From Sporosarcina sp. Marseille-Q4063 (GTDB lineage: Bacteria; Bacillota; Bacilli; Bacillales_A; Planococcaceae), in contig NZ_CP070502.1 in assembly GCF_018309085.1 (NCBI RefSeq), positions 3,839,001 through 3,903,000 on the forward strand: DNA of 64,000 nt. Direction: 5' to 3'. Of the stretch, positions 8,551-18,515 are shown one piece after another. A program made the position numbers and the translations under genes. The number at the start of each line of letters is the position of its first letter. Positions within the stretch are counted from its first letter, which is position 1. The notes beneath the pieces are model-generated. The model ran no database searches and was not told the origin of the DNA. It worked only from the letters and a program-made list of their open reading frames with translations.

Positions 8551-10218
8551 TTGACAAAAACAAAAAATGAACTAATACGAATTATTCCCCTTGGAGGGGT
8601 AGGAGAAATTGGGAAAGCGATGTATGTCGTTGAAATCGATGAAGAATTATTTATCGTTGATTCAGGACTCATGTTCCCTGAACGAGAAATGCTTGGAATC
8701 GATATCGTCATACCTGATCTTACATACGTTGAGGAAAACAAAGAACGCGTGAAAGGAATATTCCTGACGCATGGACATGAAGACGCGATTGGTTCACTAG
8801 CGTACTTATTACAAGTCGTGCAAGCGCCGGTATACGGATCGAAACTTACATTAGCGTTAGCGAAAGAGCATTTAAAAGAAATGCCTGCACCAGCATCCGT
8901 TCGCTTTTTTGAAGTGACAAACAAAAGCAGAATGAACTTTAATCGCACACACGTGACATTTTTCAATACGACTCATAGTATTCCTGATTCATTGGGAATC
9001 GTATTTAACACGAGTGAAGGTGCAATTGTTCACACTGGAGAGTTTAAGTTTGACCAGGCAGCAAAGGGAAAATATCGTCCAGATATCGGAAAAATGGCGA
9101 ATTTAGGAGATGAAGGCGTCTTTATTTTAATGTCTGATTCTTCCGAAGCAGAGAGACCCGGATATACAACATCTGAATCTGTCATTGAAAAACAATTATC
9201 GCAAACATTTCATGCTGCAGAAGGTCGAATATTGGTTGCGTTATATGCATCCAACTTTATTCGAATTCAACAAGTGTTGGACACAGCATTTGAGACAGGC
9301 AAGAAAGTGGCCGTTGTCGGAAAGAGTCTTGAAAGCTACTTCGAGGTTGGCGTTAATCTAGGTTATTTAACGACTGAAGACGATGTCGTCATCCCTGTTA
9401 ATGAATTAGAGAAATATGAAGATGATCAAGTTGTCATTATCGTCACTGGCAATAAAGGTGAACCATTGGATGCCCTGGAGAAAATCGTCAGAAAGCATCA
9501 TGGCGATGTTCGCATTAAAGATACAGACACGGTTCTAATAACATTTACACCATCACCTGGTATGGAAGTATCGATGTACGAAACGATGAATGAGTTAGCT
9601 AAAAACGGTGCGACAGTATTGACGTCAAGCAAAAAAGTTCACGTTTCCGGACACGGTAGCCAAGAAGATTTGAAGCTTATGTTAAACTTGATGAAACCTA
9701 AATATTTCATCCCGATTCAAGGTGAATATCGCATGCTTATGGCGCATTCAAAACTAGCGCAAGAGGTCGGTATGCAAAAGACGAGCATATTTATAGCTGA
9801 TAAAGGCGATATTGTAGAATATAAAAGCGGTAAAATGCGTATGAGCGGACGCGTGCAAGCCGGTAACGTATTAATTGACGGTATTGGTGTTGGCGACGTT
9901 GGAAATATTGTTCTCAGAGACCGTAAATTATTATCGCAAGATGGCATATTTACAGTTGTCGTGACGCTGAGTCGTAAAGATAAGCGTATAGCAGCAGGTC
10001 CTGAAATCGTTTCTCGCGGATTTGTCTATGTGCGTGAATCTGAGGAACTTCTTGATGAAGCAACTAAACTAGTTACAAAAATAGTTGAGAAACATGTGAC
10101 TAAAAAGTCGTTTGAATGGACAGGGATAAAGCAAGAGATCCGTGACACGCTTAGCTCGTTCCTATTCCAACAAACGAAACGACGTCCAATGATCATACCA
10201 ATTATTATGGAATACTAA
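8551..10218 (+). CDS. rnjB: Ribonuclease J2
   Basis: Metallo-beta-lactamase/beta-CASP RNase, partner of RNase J1 in mRNA decay and rRNA processing. A TTG start at 8551 lies 7 nt after AGGAGG and gives 555 aa, which I recall as the length of B. subtilis RNase J2. The metal motif reads HGHEDA at residues 74-79 where J1-type enzymes have HxHxDH, so the last His is Ala; this fits the weak catalysis of J2 subunits. The beta-CASP blocks and C-terminal KSFEWTGIKQEIRDTL follow. Position between dapA and spoIIIE is as in B. subtilis, except that tepA is absent. Confidence 0.93.
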   Translation: MTKTKNELIRIIPLGGVGEIGKAMYVVEIDEELFIVDSGLMFPEREMLGIDIVIPDLTYVEENKERVKGIFLTHGHEDAIGSLAYLLQVVQAPVYGSKLTLALAKEHLKEMPAPASVRFFEVTNKSRMNFNRTHVTFFNTTHSIPDSLGIVFNTSEGAIVHTGEFKFDQAAKGKYRPDIGKMANLGDEGVFILMSDSSEAERPGYTTSESVIEKQLSQTFHAAEGRILVALYASNFIRIQQVLDTAFETGKKVAVVGKSLESYFEVGVNLGYLTTEDDVVIPVNELEKYEDDQVVIIVTGNKGEPLDALEKIVRKHHGDVRIKDTDTVLITFTPSPGMEVSMYETMNELAKNGATVLTSSKKVHVSGHGSQEDLKLMLNLMKPKYFIPIQGEYRMLMAHSKLAQEVGMQKTSIFIADKGDIVEYKSGKMRMSGRVQAGNVLIDGIGVGDVGNIVLRDRKLLSQDGIFTVVVTLSRKDKRIAAGPEIVSRGFVYVRESEELLDEATKLVTKIVEKHVTKKSFEWTGIKQEIRDTLSSFLFQQTKRRPMIIPIIMEY

Positions 10219-10250
10219 TCGAAACGCCAAATTAGGATCTAACCGCTCCG

Positions 10251-10291
10251 AAGGGTTTCCTTGCCGTCTGACCGGCGGGAAATCCTTTTTT
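10251..10291 (+). terminator. Intrinsic terminator between rnjB and spoIIIE
   Basis: Long imperfect stem (AAGGGTTTCCTTGCCG against CCGGCGGGAAATCCTT) with a TCTGA loop and a T7 tract. The T tract ends just before the spoIIIE ribosome site. Confidence 0.85.
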
Positions 10292-10311
10292 TCAAGAAAG
10301 GAGGAGAAAAT

Positions 10312-12636
10312 ATGTCTAGAAAAAGAAAGGGAAAACGAAACGCGAATCAACGGAAAAAGAAACAACCGGGTTTGCATCCATTGTTGTATGAAGTGATTGG
10401 TCTTGCGATGATTGGTTTAGCCGTTATTATTATGTTTGAATTCGGACCGGCGGGAAGAGGTCTATCATCAGCCACGAGGTTTTTGTTTGGAAACTTGCAT
10501 ATTGCAATTCCATTTCTTTTAATTGTACAAGCTCTTATATTTATGATTATGCGAAAAGTGGGTGGATGGAAAAATCGGATAATGGGCGGAAGCTTGTTTA
10601 TTCTTGCAAGCTTACTACTCTTTAGCCATGTTCATTTATTTAAAGAACTTAATGAAAGCCGTGTGCTAATGTCGGATTCAGCGCTGAGAGAAACATGGAA
10701 AGTACTGATCATTAATGATGGAATAGCGGATCGAACGGGCGCATTAGGCGGCGGAATGATTGGTGCATTTCTATTTGCGATGTTTTATTCCCTATTTGAT
10801 TCCGCAGGAGCAACTGTTGCTGGTGTGTTATTACTGCTAATCGGACTCGTACTATTAACAGGAAAAGCATTGGTACCAATTATTGCGGAAAAGTTCCCGA
10901 AAATGGTTGAATCATTTAAAAAAACTTTTTCAGAAAGAGTTTCGCGTGACAAGAAAGAAAAGAAACCGAAAAAAGAGGAACCTAAGAAAACTAGGACTCG
11001 TCGCTCAGAAGTAAATGAAAAGCCTGTAATCGCTGAACCGATCATCGAGGACATTCCTTCACAACCAATTATTTCCACATTCACGGAACAGATAGACAAG
11101 CGTGCTAAAGATGAGGAAGCTGCTGTTATTGAAAAAGAGGTCGCTCTGGATTCAACAGATGCAGCTGTTAGCAATTTAGGTGCAATAATCGGTGAAGAAG
11201 AAAATGAATCTTATATATTACCGCCAAGTACTTTACTGACTGAAACGCCTCATAATGATCAGTCTGGCGAATATGACTCGATTCAAGAAAATGCGCAAAA
11301 ACTAGAAGATACCTTTTTAAGTTTCGGCGTGAAAGCGCGCGTTGTACAAGTCCACCTAGGGCCAGCGGTCACGAAATATGAAGTACTACCCGCTACGGGC
11401 GTTAAAGTCAGTCGGATCGTTAGTTTGACAGATGATTTAGCACTGGCACTCGCGGCAAGTGATATTCGGATCGAAGCGCCAATTCCGGGGAAATCCGCCA
11501 TCGGTATTGAAGTGCCGAATAGTGATGTTGCGGTCGTTAGTCTCCGGGAAGTCATTGAAGCAAAAGAAAATGATACACCCGAATCGAAATTAATGATTTC
11601 ACTTGGTCGCGATGTTACAGGACAAGCTATACTAGCCGAATTAAACAAAATGCCGCATATGCTAATTGCTGGAGCAACCGGTAGTGGTAAAAGTGTTTGC
11701 ATTAATGGGATTATAATAAGTATTCTTATGCGTACGAAACCGCATGAAGTGAAAATGATGATGATCGACCCGAAAATGGTTGAACTTAATGTCTACAACG
11801 GTGTACCGCATTTGTTAGCACCAGTCGTTACCGACCCGCGGAAAGCTGCTCAAGCATTGCAAAAAGTAGTTTCTGAGATGGAGCGTCGTTATGAACTCTT
11901 CTCTCATACCGGGACGCGAAATGTGGAAGGGTATAATAGTCATATTGACGAATGGAATCTAGAAAATGATGAAAAGCATCCACATATGCCTTATATTGTT
12001 GTCATTGTCGATGAACTTGCAGATTTAATGATGGTTGCGTCAAGCGATGTAGAAGATTCCATAACGCGTCTTGCGCAAATGGCACGTGCAGCGGGAATTC
12101 ACTTAATCATTGCAACCCAGCGTCCGAGTGTTGACGTTATAACCGGCGTTATTAAAGCGAACATTCCATCACGAATCGCATTTGCGGTATCATCTGCAAT
12201 CGACTCCAGAACAATATTGGATAGTGGCGGAGCGGAGAAGTTGTTGGGAAGAGGGGATATGCTGTTCTTGCCAGCAGGTGCATCTAAACCGGTTCGGATT
12301 CAAGGCGCTTTCGTTTCGGACCGCGAAGTCGAGGCTGTTGTCGACTTTGTCATTGAACAACAAAAAGCCCAGTATCAAGAAGAAATGATTCCGACTGAAA
12401 TCGTTGACGTTCCACCGCACGAAGAGACAGATGAGTTGTATGACGATGCTGTTCAACTTGTTACAGAATTGCAAACGGCATCAGTATCGATGTTACAACG
12501 CCGGTTTAGAGTCGGTTATTCCAGAGCTGCACGCATCGTAGATCAGATGGAAATGCGCGGAGTTGTAGGACCGCCGGATGGAAGCAGGCCGCGTCAAGTG
12601 CTTATTAGTAAAGAAGAAGCTGACATTCATTCGTGA
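10312..12636 (+). CDS. spoIIIE: DNA translocase SpoIIIE/FtsK
   Basis: Membrane-anchored hexameric ATPase that pumps the chromosome into the forespore through the sporulation septum. It has 774 aa: a very basic N-terminus, about four membrane segments in the first 190 residues, a charged linker, then the motor with Walker [10 protein letters not shown] (about residues 454-462) and Walker [13 protein letters not shown], and a C-terminal winged-helix gamma domain ([21 protein letters not shown]) that reads the orienting DNA sequence. ATG 10312 follows AAAGGAGGAG. It probably has its own transcript because a terminator precedes it. Confidence 0.96.
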   Translation: MSRKRKGKRNANQRKKKQPGLHPLLYEVIGLAMIGLAVIIMFEFGPAGRGLSSATRFLFGNLHIAIPFLLIVQALIFMIMRKVGGWKNRIMGGSLFILASLLLFSHVHLFKELNESRVLMSDSALRETWKVLIINDGIADRTGALGGGMIGAFLFAMFYSLFDSAGATVAGVLLLLIGLVLLTGKALVPIIAEKFPKMVESFKKTFSERVSRDKKEKKPKKEEPKKTRTRRSEVNEKPVIAEPIIEDIPSQPIISTFTEQIDKRAKDEEAAVIEKEVALDSTDAAVSNLGAIIGEEENESYILPPSTLLTETPHNDQSGEYDSIQENAQKLEDTFLSFGVKARVVQVHLGPAVTKYEVLPATGVKVSRIVSLTDDLALALAASDIRIEAPIPGKSAIGIEVPNSDVAVVSLREVIEAKENDTPESKLMISLGRDVTGQAILAELNKMPHMLIAGATGSGKSVCINGIIISILMRTKPHEVKMMMIDPKMVELNVYNGVPHLLAPVVTDPRKAAQALQKVVSEMERRYELFSHTGTRNVEGYNSHIDEWNLENDEKHPHMPYIVVIVDELADLMMVASSDVEDSITRLAQMARAAGIHLIIATQRPSVDVITGVIKANIPSRIAFAVSSAIDSRTILDSGGAEKLLGRGDMLFLPAGASKPVRIQGAFVSDREVEAVVDFVIEQQKAQYQEEMIPTEIVDVPPHEETDELYDDAVQLVTELQTASVSMLQRRFRVGYSRAARIVDQMEMRGVVGPPDGSRPRQVLISKEEADIHS

Positions 12637-12798
12637 ATTAATGTGGAATTTAGTACAACATTGTTACTAAAGTTTGGTAATCGCATGTTTATTTTAAATC
12701 TATGTTTATTTTGTGGGACGAAAGTGATATAGTGAAATTGATTAGTAGTGATATTCAAATAGCAATGAAAAGTCTGACCATCTAGAGGACGGTGATAC

Positions 12799-13524
12799 AT
12801 GATGACGAGTGCGGGGAAACTACACTACTTGCAAGTAATTGAAATTTTGAAAGAGAACATTGAATCAGGGGTTTTTAAAGAAAATGATCGTCTGCCTTCA
12901 GATTTTGAACTTGCCGAGAAATTTGATGTTACTCGAACAACTCTTCGAAAAGCATTAACTATTTTAGAAGATGAACGAGTACTAACCCGCCGACACGGGG
13001 TTGGTTTGTTTATTAATCCAAAACCAATCTTTACATCAGGTATTGAACAGTTGGAAAGTGTATCCGCAATGATAGAAAATGCGGGAATGGAACCAGGCAC
13101 AATTTTTATGGATGTCTCAGATACAGATCCTACAGATGAATGTGTCTCGCAATTCGATTTCGCGGAAGATGAAAAACTTGTCGCGATTAAACGTGTTAGA
13201 ACGGCAGATGGGGAACCAGTTGTCTATTGTGTTGATAATTTACTGTCGAAATATTTACCGAGTGAAACCGAAGAACTTTTTAGTGTCTCTATTTTTGATG
13301 CAATTGAGCAATCCGGTAATGTTCGCATCGTGCAAGCAATCGCACAGATTGAACCAGTCGGTTATGATGAAGAAGCATCCTCGATTTTACGTTGCGGCGT
13401 AGATGTGCCACTTCTAGTTTTAAAACAACGGCATTATACTGACGACGGAGAAATGGTCCTGTATTCGAAAAACTATTTCCGTGCAGATAAATTCAGTTTT
13501 CATGTCGTGCGAAAAAGGGTATAA
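12799..13524 (+). CDS. ymfC: GntR/HutC family transcriptional regulator (YmfC)
   Basis: 241 aa: an N-terminal GntR winged helix-turn-helix (LPSDFELAEKFDVTRTTLRKAL, about residues 33-54, split by family consensus) and a C-terminal UTRA effector domain (from about residue 85). It lies 50 nt upstream of the nupNOPQ nucleoside transporter genes, so it may regulate them; the ligand is unknown. ATG 12799 and 12802 are both possible starts after the GGACGGTGA site. A weak promoter-like TTTATT-N17-TATAGT occurs at 12705-12733. Confidence 0.85.
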   Translation: MMTSAGKLHYLQVIEILKENIESGVFKENDRLPSDFELAEKFDVTRTTLRKALTILEDERVLTRRHGVGLFINPKPIFTSGIEQLESVSAMIENAGMEPGTIFMDVSDTDPTDECVSQFDFAEDEKLVAIKRVRTADGEPVVYCVDNLLSKYLPSETEELFSVSIFDAIEQSGNVRIVQAIAQIEPVGYDEEASSILRCGVDVPLLVLKQRHYTDDGEMVLYSKNYFRADKFSFHVVRKRV

Positions 13525-13574
13525 GACGTTTATACGTCCTTACTAATATAAAAAAATAATAGGAGGGTCTTACA

Positions 13575-14657
13575 TTGAGAAAAAGTAAATTAGGTCTTGC
13601 ACTAGCAATGATGCTTGTTATCGGTGGTTTGCTCGGCGCTTGCGGTACTGATAAAGGTAAAGACAAAGGCAAAGACGAAGGCACGACAGGTTCTAGCGAA
13701 GTAAATGAAGATGCAGTATCGGTAGCAATGGTAACGGATACAGGCGGCGTTGACGACAAATCGTTTAACCAATCTGCTTGGGTAGGGATCCAAGAATACG
13801 GTAAGAAAAGCGGTTTTACTAAAGGCGATGGTGGTTTCGACTATTTAAAATCAGATGATGCTTCGGACTACGAGGCAAACTTGAATCGACTTGTTCGTCG
13901 TGACTTCGATGTCGTTTATGGTATCGGATTCCTTCTGAAAGATGCAATTGAAACAATTGCTGAGCAAAATCCCGATACTATGTTTGGACTTGTGGATGAA
14001 GAATCAGACGTCGAAAACGTTGCAAGTATCATGTTTAAAGAACAAGAGGGTGCATTTCTTGCAGGTGCTGCAGCTGCACTTATGACAAAATCCGATAAAA
14101 TTGGATTTGTTGGCGGTATGGAAATTCCAGTTATTGAACGTTTCCATGCAGGATTTGTAGCAGGCGTTGCAGCTGTTAAACCTGATATCAAAGTAGACGT
14201 ACAGTACACGGGTAACTTTGACAAAGCTGAAGATGGAAAAGCGGCAGCAAACCGTATGTACACTTCTGGTGTTGATATCATTTTCCACGCAGCGGGCGGA
14301 ACGGGTAATGGTGTATTCTCGGAAGCGAAAGAACGTAAATCAGCAAATCCGGATGAGTTCATTTGGGTAATCGGCGTTGACTCGGACCAATACGAGGAAG
14401 GCCAAGTAGGTGACCATAACATCACACTTACTTCTATGCTTAAACGTGTTGACCTATCAGTTATTAGCGTAGCAGAACTTGCCGAAAAAGGTGAATTCCC
14501 TGGCGGCGAAATTACACGCTATGGTATTGCTGAAGGAATGATTGAGCTTGCAGATTCGCACGGTGCGATTCCACAAGATGTACTTGACAAAATCGATGAA
14601 CTCTCAAAAAAGATTGTTGATGGCGAAATTGTTGTACCAGAGGATCCAAAACAATAA
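13575..14657 (+). CDS. nupN: BMP family nucleoside-binding lipoprotein (NupN/YufN)
   Basis: Substrate-binding lipoprotein of a CUT2-like nucleoside ABC importer; the B. subtilis counterpart NupNOPQ takes up guanosine. 360 aa. TTG start at 13575 after AGGAGGGT. The signal peptide ends with lipobox LGAC (Cys at about residue 23), then a Gly/Lys/Asp linker. The mature part has the family hallmark VTDTGGVDDKSFNQSAW and the C-terminal WVIGVDSDQ. Followed by a GC stem and a second large hairpin before the ATPase gene, an arrangement that usually keeps the binding protein mRNA most abundant. Confidence 0.93.
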   Translation: MRKSKLGLALAMMLVIGGLLGACGTDKGKDKGKDEGTTGSSEVNEDAVSVAMVTDTGGVDDKSFNQSAWVGIQEYGKKSGFTKGDGGFDYLKSDDASDYEANLNRLVRRDFDVVYGIGFLLKDAIETIAEQNPDTMFGLVDEESDVENVASIMFKEQEGAFLAGAAAALMTKSDKIGFVGGMEIPVIERFHAGFVAGVAAVKPDIKVDVQYTGNFDKAEDGKAAANRMYTSGVDIIFHAAGGTGNGVFSEAKERKSANPDEFIWVIGVDSDQYEEGQVGDHNITLTSMLKRVDLSVISVAELAEKGEFPGGEITRYGIAEGMIELADSHGAIPQDVLDKIDELSKKIVDGEIVVPEDPKQ

Positions 14658-14672
14658 TATTATAAATAGTAA

Positions 14673-14694
14673 AAGGCCGGTTTTTTCCGGCCTT
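14673..14694 (+). terminator. GC-rich hairpin after nupN (attenuating terminator)
   Basis: Perfect 8-bp stem AAGGCCGG / CCGGCCTT with a T6 loop and a modest T-rich tail. It probably terminates part of the transcription after nupN. Confidence 0.7.
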
Positions 14695-14713
14695 CCTATT
14701 TTATCGAATGTAA

Positions 14714-14765
14714 ATTAATACAAGAAAGGTTTCCTCCAGAATATGGAATCTTTTCTTGTATTAAT
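14714..14765 (+). promoter_or_regulatory. Large intercistronic hairpin between nupN and nupO
   Basis: Two 21-nt arms (14714-14734 and 14745-14765) pair with one G-T pair and one mismatch around a 10-nt loop. There is no strong T tract. Position between the binding-protein gene and the ATPase gene suggests mRNA 3'-end protection or differential expression. Confidence 0.75.
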
Positions 14766-14797
14766 TTTGTAAGTCAATTATTAAGGGAGTGAACCCA

Positions 14798-16369
14798 TTG
14801 GAATACGTCATTGAAATGCTGGATATTAGAAAAGAATTCGGTAATTTCGTTGCGAACGATAATATTACACTTCAGCTAAAAAAAGGGGAAATCCATGCTC
14901 TTTTAGGTGAAAATGGCGCTGGTAAATCGACATTAATGAACGTTCTTTTTGGCCTTTATCAACCTGAAGGCGGGGAAATCCGGGTTCGTGGCGAAAAAGT
15001 CGCGATTTCTAATCCGAATATCGCCAATAACTTGGGAATCGGAATGGTTCACCAGCACTTTATGTTAGTTGAAAACTTAACAGTAACGGAAAATATAATC
15101 TTAGGTAACGAACCGAAAAAGATGGGAACCATCAATATTCGCGATGCTGCAAAAAAAGTCGCGGAAATTTCAAAATTATACGGGTTGAATGTGGATCCTT
15201 ATGCGAAAATCTCAGATATTTCTGTCGGCATGCAACAACGTGTAGAAATTTTGAAAACGCTTTATCGAGGGGCTGAAATCCTGATATTCGATGAACCAAC
15301 TGCATCTTTAACACCGCAAGAAATTGATGAGCTATTTATTATTATGAAAAAGTTGATTGAAGAAAATAAATCAATAATCTTAATAACGCACAAGCTTCAG
15401 GAAATTATGGACGCCACAGATCGTGTAACTGTCATTCGTAAAGGGCAAGGAATTGGTACAGTAATTACAAGTGAAACGAATCCTGAAGAGCTTGCCACAT
15501 TAATGGTTGGTCGACAGGTAACCTTCAAAACGGAAAAAGGTCCATCGAATCCGGCGGATGAAGTTTTACATATTGAAAATCTTGTTGTGGAGGATTACCG
15601 TGGTGTACCAAAAGTTAAAGGATTAAATTTATCGGTTAGAAAAGGTGAAATCGTTGGGATTGCAGGAATTGACGGCAACGGTCAAAGCGAACTTATCGAA
15701 GCCATCACTGGGTTACGCAAAATAAAAGAAGGAAAAATATCCATTAACGCCAAAGATATAACAGGTAAACGTCCACGAGAAATCACGGAAACAGGACTCG
15801 GCCATATTCCGCAGGATCGCCATAAGCATGGATTAGTTTTGGAGTTCTCTGTCGGCTATAACGCCGCGTTGCAATCCTATTATCATGCGCCTTATTCGAA
15901 AAACGGCATTATGAATTATAAAGTCGTTTCTGAAAAAGCTAAACAGATTATTGAAACTTATGATGTACGAACGCAAGGGGAGCATGAACCAGCACGCGCT
16001 CTTTCCGGCGGTAATCAACAAAAGCTGATTATCGGTCGAGAAGTAGAACGTAATCCGGATCTGTTAATTGCAGCACTGCCGACACGAGGACTTGATGTCG
16101 GAGCGATTGAATTTATCCATAAAAGATTGATAGAACAGCGCGATAACGGTAAGGCCGTTTTGTTAATTTCTTTTGAGCTTGATGAAGTTATGAATGTATC
16201 TGATAGAATAGCAGTTATCTATGATGGTCAAATTGTTGATACCGTAAATCCATCAGAAACAACTGAACAAGAATTAGGTCTGTTAATGGCTGGTCACCAG
16301 AAAAGTGAAATGATCGTAGTTGGTGATGAAGTTGTACTGAAAGAAGGTGAGGATGGAAATGTCGAATAG
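14798..16369 (+). CDS. nupO: Nucleoside ABC transporter ATPase (NupO/YufO)
   Basis: Double-cassette ATPase of 523 aa that powers the NupPQ permease. Cassette 1 has Walker A GENGAGKST, signature ISVGMQQRVEI and Walker B LIFDEPTA. Cassette 2 has a degenerate P-loop (GIDGNGQSE, no GK[ST]) but intact LSGGNQQK, and its Walker B is LLIAALPTRG; this asymmetry is typical of the family. TTG 14798 is preferred because AAGGGAG ends 8 nt upstream; the GTG at 14789 overlaps that site. The end overlaps nupP. Confidence 0.93.
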   Translation: MEYVIEMLDIRKEFGNFVANDNITLQLKKGEIHALLGENGAGKSTLMNVLFGLYQPEGGEIRVRGEKVAISNPNIANNLGIGMVHQHFMLVENLTVTENIILGNEPKKMGTINIRDAAKKVAEISKLYGLNVDPYAKISDISVGMQQRVEILKTLYRGAEILIFDEPTASLTPQEIDELFIIMKKLIEENKSIILITHKLQEIMDATDRVTVIRKGQGIGTVITSETNPEELATLMVGRQVTFKTEKGPSNPADEVLHIENLVVEDYRGVPKVKGLNLSVRKGEIVGIAGIDGNGQSELIEAITGLRKIKEGKISINAKDITGKRPREITETGLGHIPQDRHKHGLVLEFSVGYNAALQSYYHAPYSKNGIMNYKVVSEKAKQIIETYDVRTQGEHEPARALSGGNQQKLIIGREVERNPDLLIAALPTRGLDVGAIEFIHKRLIEQRDNGKAVLLISFELDEVMNVSDRIAVIYDGQIVDTVNPSETTEQELGLLMAGHQKSEMIVVGDEVVLKEGEDGNVE

Positions 16370-17402
16370 AGTTATCAATCTATTAGTCCCTATCGTTTCC
16401 ATCGTATTGGGCTTAATTGTCGGGGCGATTGTCATGATATTCAGCGGATATGATCCGGTTGCGGGTTATATCGCATTGTGGAATGGTATCTTTGGGGATG
16501 CTTATGCAATTGGAGAAACAATTAGACAAATTAGTCCCTATATTTTAGCCGGTTTAGCGGTTGCATTCGCTTTCCGTGCAGGCTTATTCAATATAGGGGT
16601 TGAAGGACAACTAATTGTTGGTTGGTTTGCGGCTGCATATGTTGGATCGGCATTTGATTTGCCGAAGATTATTCACTTGCCGTTTGCCTTGATTGCAGCT
16701 GCTTTAGCAGGAGCATTATGGGGATTTGTGCCAGGGATTTTAAAAGCTACATTACGAGTTCACGAAGTTATCGTTACAATTATGATGAACTATATTGCTC
16801 TTCATGTGGTCAATGCGTTAATCAAAACGGTATCGGGAACCTATAAGACAGAAAAAATTAGTGAAACAGCATCACTTCGATCTGAATTTTTATCCAATCT
16901 AACGGATTATTCAACACTGCACTACGGCATATTAGTAGCGCTTGCAATGGTTGGGGTCATGTGGTTTTTATTGGAGAAAACGAAAACTGGCTATGAGTTG
17001 AAATCGGTTGGCTTCAACGAACATGCCTCGCAATATGCCGGCATGAATGTAAATCGAAACATCATTCTTTCAATGGTGATTTCAGGTGCATTCGCAGGAC
17101 TTGCAGGTTCAATGGAGGCGCTTGGCACATTTGGCTATTTAGCCAATATGGGCGGTTTTACAGGTATTGGATTTGATGGTATCGCTGTTGCATTATTAGG
17201 AGCGAATACACCGCTGGGAGTCATTTTCGGTGCATCATTATTCGGTTCGTTGAAATACGGTGCAGGGAATATGCCGAATGAGGCTGGGGTTCCGACAGAG
17301 ATTGTTTCAATCATTATTGCACTCATTATTTTCTTCGTTGCTTCTGGATATATCATTCGAGTAATCCTTAATCGCATGAATAAGAAAAAGGGGGCAAAGT
17401 GA
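16359..17402 (+). CDS. nupP: Nucleoside ABC transporter permease (NupP/YufP)
   Basis: Integral membrane subunit of 347 aa with about nine hydrophobic segments. The family motif FRAGLFNIGVEGQLIVGWF is at about residues 72-90, and a long conserved loop (VHEVIVTIMMNYIA) follows. ATG 16359 is spaced 6 nt from AGGTGAGG and lies inside the end of nupO (overlap 11 nt), so translation is coupled. Forms the membrane channel with NupQ. Confidence 0.93.
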   Translation: MSNRVINLLVPIVSIVLGLIVGAIVMIFSGYDPVAGYIALWNGIFGDAYAIGETIRQISPYILAGLAVAFAFRAGLFNIGVEGQLIVGWFAAAYVGSAFDLPKIIHLPFALIAAALAGALWGFVPGILKATLRVHEVIVTIMMNYIALHVVNALIKTVSGTYKTEKISETASLRSEFLSNLTDYSTLHYGILVALAMVGVMWFLLEKTKTGYELKSVGFNEHASQYAGMNVNRNIILSMVISGAFAGLAGSMEALGTFGYLANMGGFTGIGFDGIAVALLGANTPLGVIFGASLFGSLKYGAGNMPNEAGVPTEIVSIIIALIIFFVASGYIIRVILNRMNKKKGAK

Positions 17403-17403
17403 A

Positions 17404-18363
17404 ATGGGTTTTCTTGATATTCTTTATTTCATCGTACCAATTACAATTTCATACGCAGCGCCTCTAATTTTTACTGCGATAGGCGGGGTTTTCTCTGAAC
17501 GTTCGGGTGTTGTCAACATCGGACTTGAAGGGTTAATGGTTATGGGGGCTTTCATCGGGATTTTGTTTAATTTAACATTTGCGGGTACCTTTGGCGCCTG
17601 GACACCTTGGTTAGCCTTGCTTGCTGCAATGATTGTATCGGCAATTTTTTCAATCATGCATGCGGTCGCATCGATTACTTTTAGAGCCGATCAAGTTGTA
17701 TCTGGTGTTGCGATTAATATGTTAGGGATTGCTGTTGCATTATTTACAGTGAAACTAATTTTTGGAAAAGGGCAGACAGACTTTATCCAACGTAGCATTC
17801 CGCGTTTCAACGTTCCATTTTTAGAAGATATCCCGGTTCTGGGTCCATTATTTTTTAAGGGAATCTACGGTTCTTCCATATTAGCGGTACTGGTTGCGCT
17901 ATTGGCATGGTTTGTGATTTATAAAATGCCGTTCGGTCTTCGATTGCGGTCTGTTGGTGAACATCCAATGGCAGCAGATACGATGGGGATTAACGTGACG
18001 AAAATTCGTTATATTGCGGTCATTATATCCGGCGGACTTGCTGGTATCGGTGGTGCGATTTATTCTCAAACGATGACGAATGATTTTGGACATGCGACGA
18101 TTAATGGACAAGGATTCATGGCGTTAGCCGCGATGATTTTTGGTAAATGGCATCCGATCGGTGCAATGGGCGCTGCCTTATTTTTCGGGTTTGCACAAGC
18201 ACTAGCGATTAGTGCACCTTCCATTGAATTCTTGAAAAACGTTCCAACCGTTTATCTACACATCTTGCCGTACGTTTTGACAATTTTAGCACTTGCCGGA
18301 TTTATCGGTAGGGCAACAGCTCCAAAAGCAAGTGGGCAACCCTATATTAAAGGCCAACGTTAA
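17404..18363 (+). CDS. nupQ: Nucleoside ABC transporter permease (NupQ/YufQ)
   Basis: Second membrane subunit, 319 aa, about eight to nine transmembrane segments, with the paralogous motif RSGVVNIGLEGLMVMGAF and SVGEHPMAADTMGIN. It begins one base after the nupP stop, so the two are co-translated. A long terminator ends the operon. Confidence 0.93.
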   Translation: MGFLDILYFIVPITISYAAPLIFTAIGGVFSERSGVVNIGLEGLMVMGAFIGILFNLTFAGTFGAWTPWLALLAAMIVSAIFSIMHAVASITFRADQVVSGVAINMLGIAVALFTVKLIFGKGQTDFIQRSIPRFNVPFLEDIPVLGPLFFKGIYGSSILAVLVALLAWFVIYKMPFGLRLRSVGEHPMAADTMGINVTKIRYIAVIISGGLAGIGGAIYSQTMTNDFGHATINGQGFMALAAMIFGKWHPIGAMGAALFFGFAQALAISAPSIEFLKNVPTVYLHILPYVLTILALAGFIGRATAPKASGQPYIKGQR

Positions 18364-18370
18364 GAAATTA

Positions 18371-18420
18371 GAAGCTACCTTGAAAGTCGTAAAAGACTTC
18401 GGGTAGCTTTTTAATTTTTT
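18371..18420 (+). terminator. Intrinsic terminator of the nup operon
   Basis: AAGCTACC...GAAAGTC pairs with GACTTC...GGTAGCTT (15 or more pairs with small bulges) around a TAAA-containing loop, then a T-rich tract. Confidence 0.88.
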
Positions 18421-18515
18421 TGAACTTTTATAACCCTACTAATTTGCATGAAGGGCCAGTTGGAATGTATAGTGATGTGAGTATGACTCATATTAACAAA
18501 AACAGAGGTGTTAGG

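Noticed and set aside
12647..12669. Terminator after spoIIIE
   Set aside because: TTTAGTA/TACTAAA forms a 7-bp AT-rich palindrome, but no T tract follows; it is too weak to call.
18420..18515. N-terminal extension of YmfF
   Set aside because: It begins inside the T tract of the nup terminator and adds residues absent from the family; the ribosome site fits ATG 18516.
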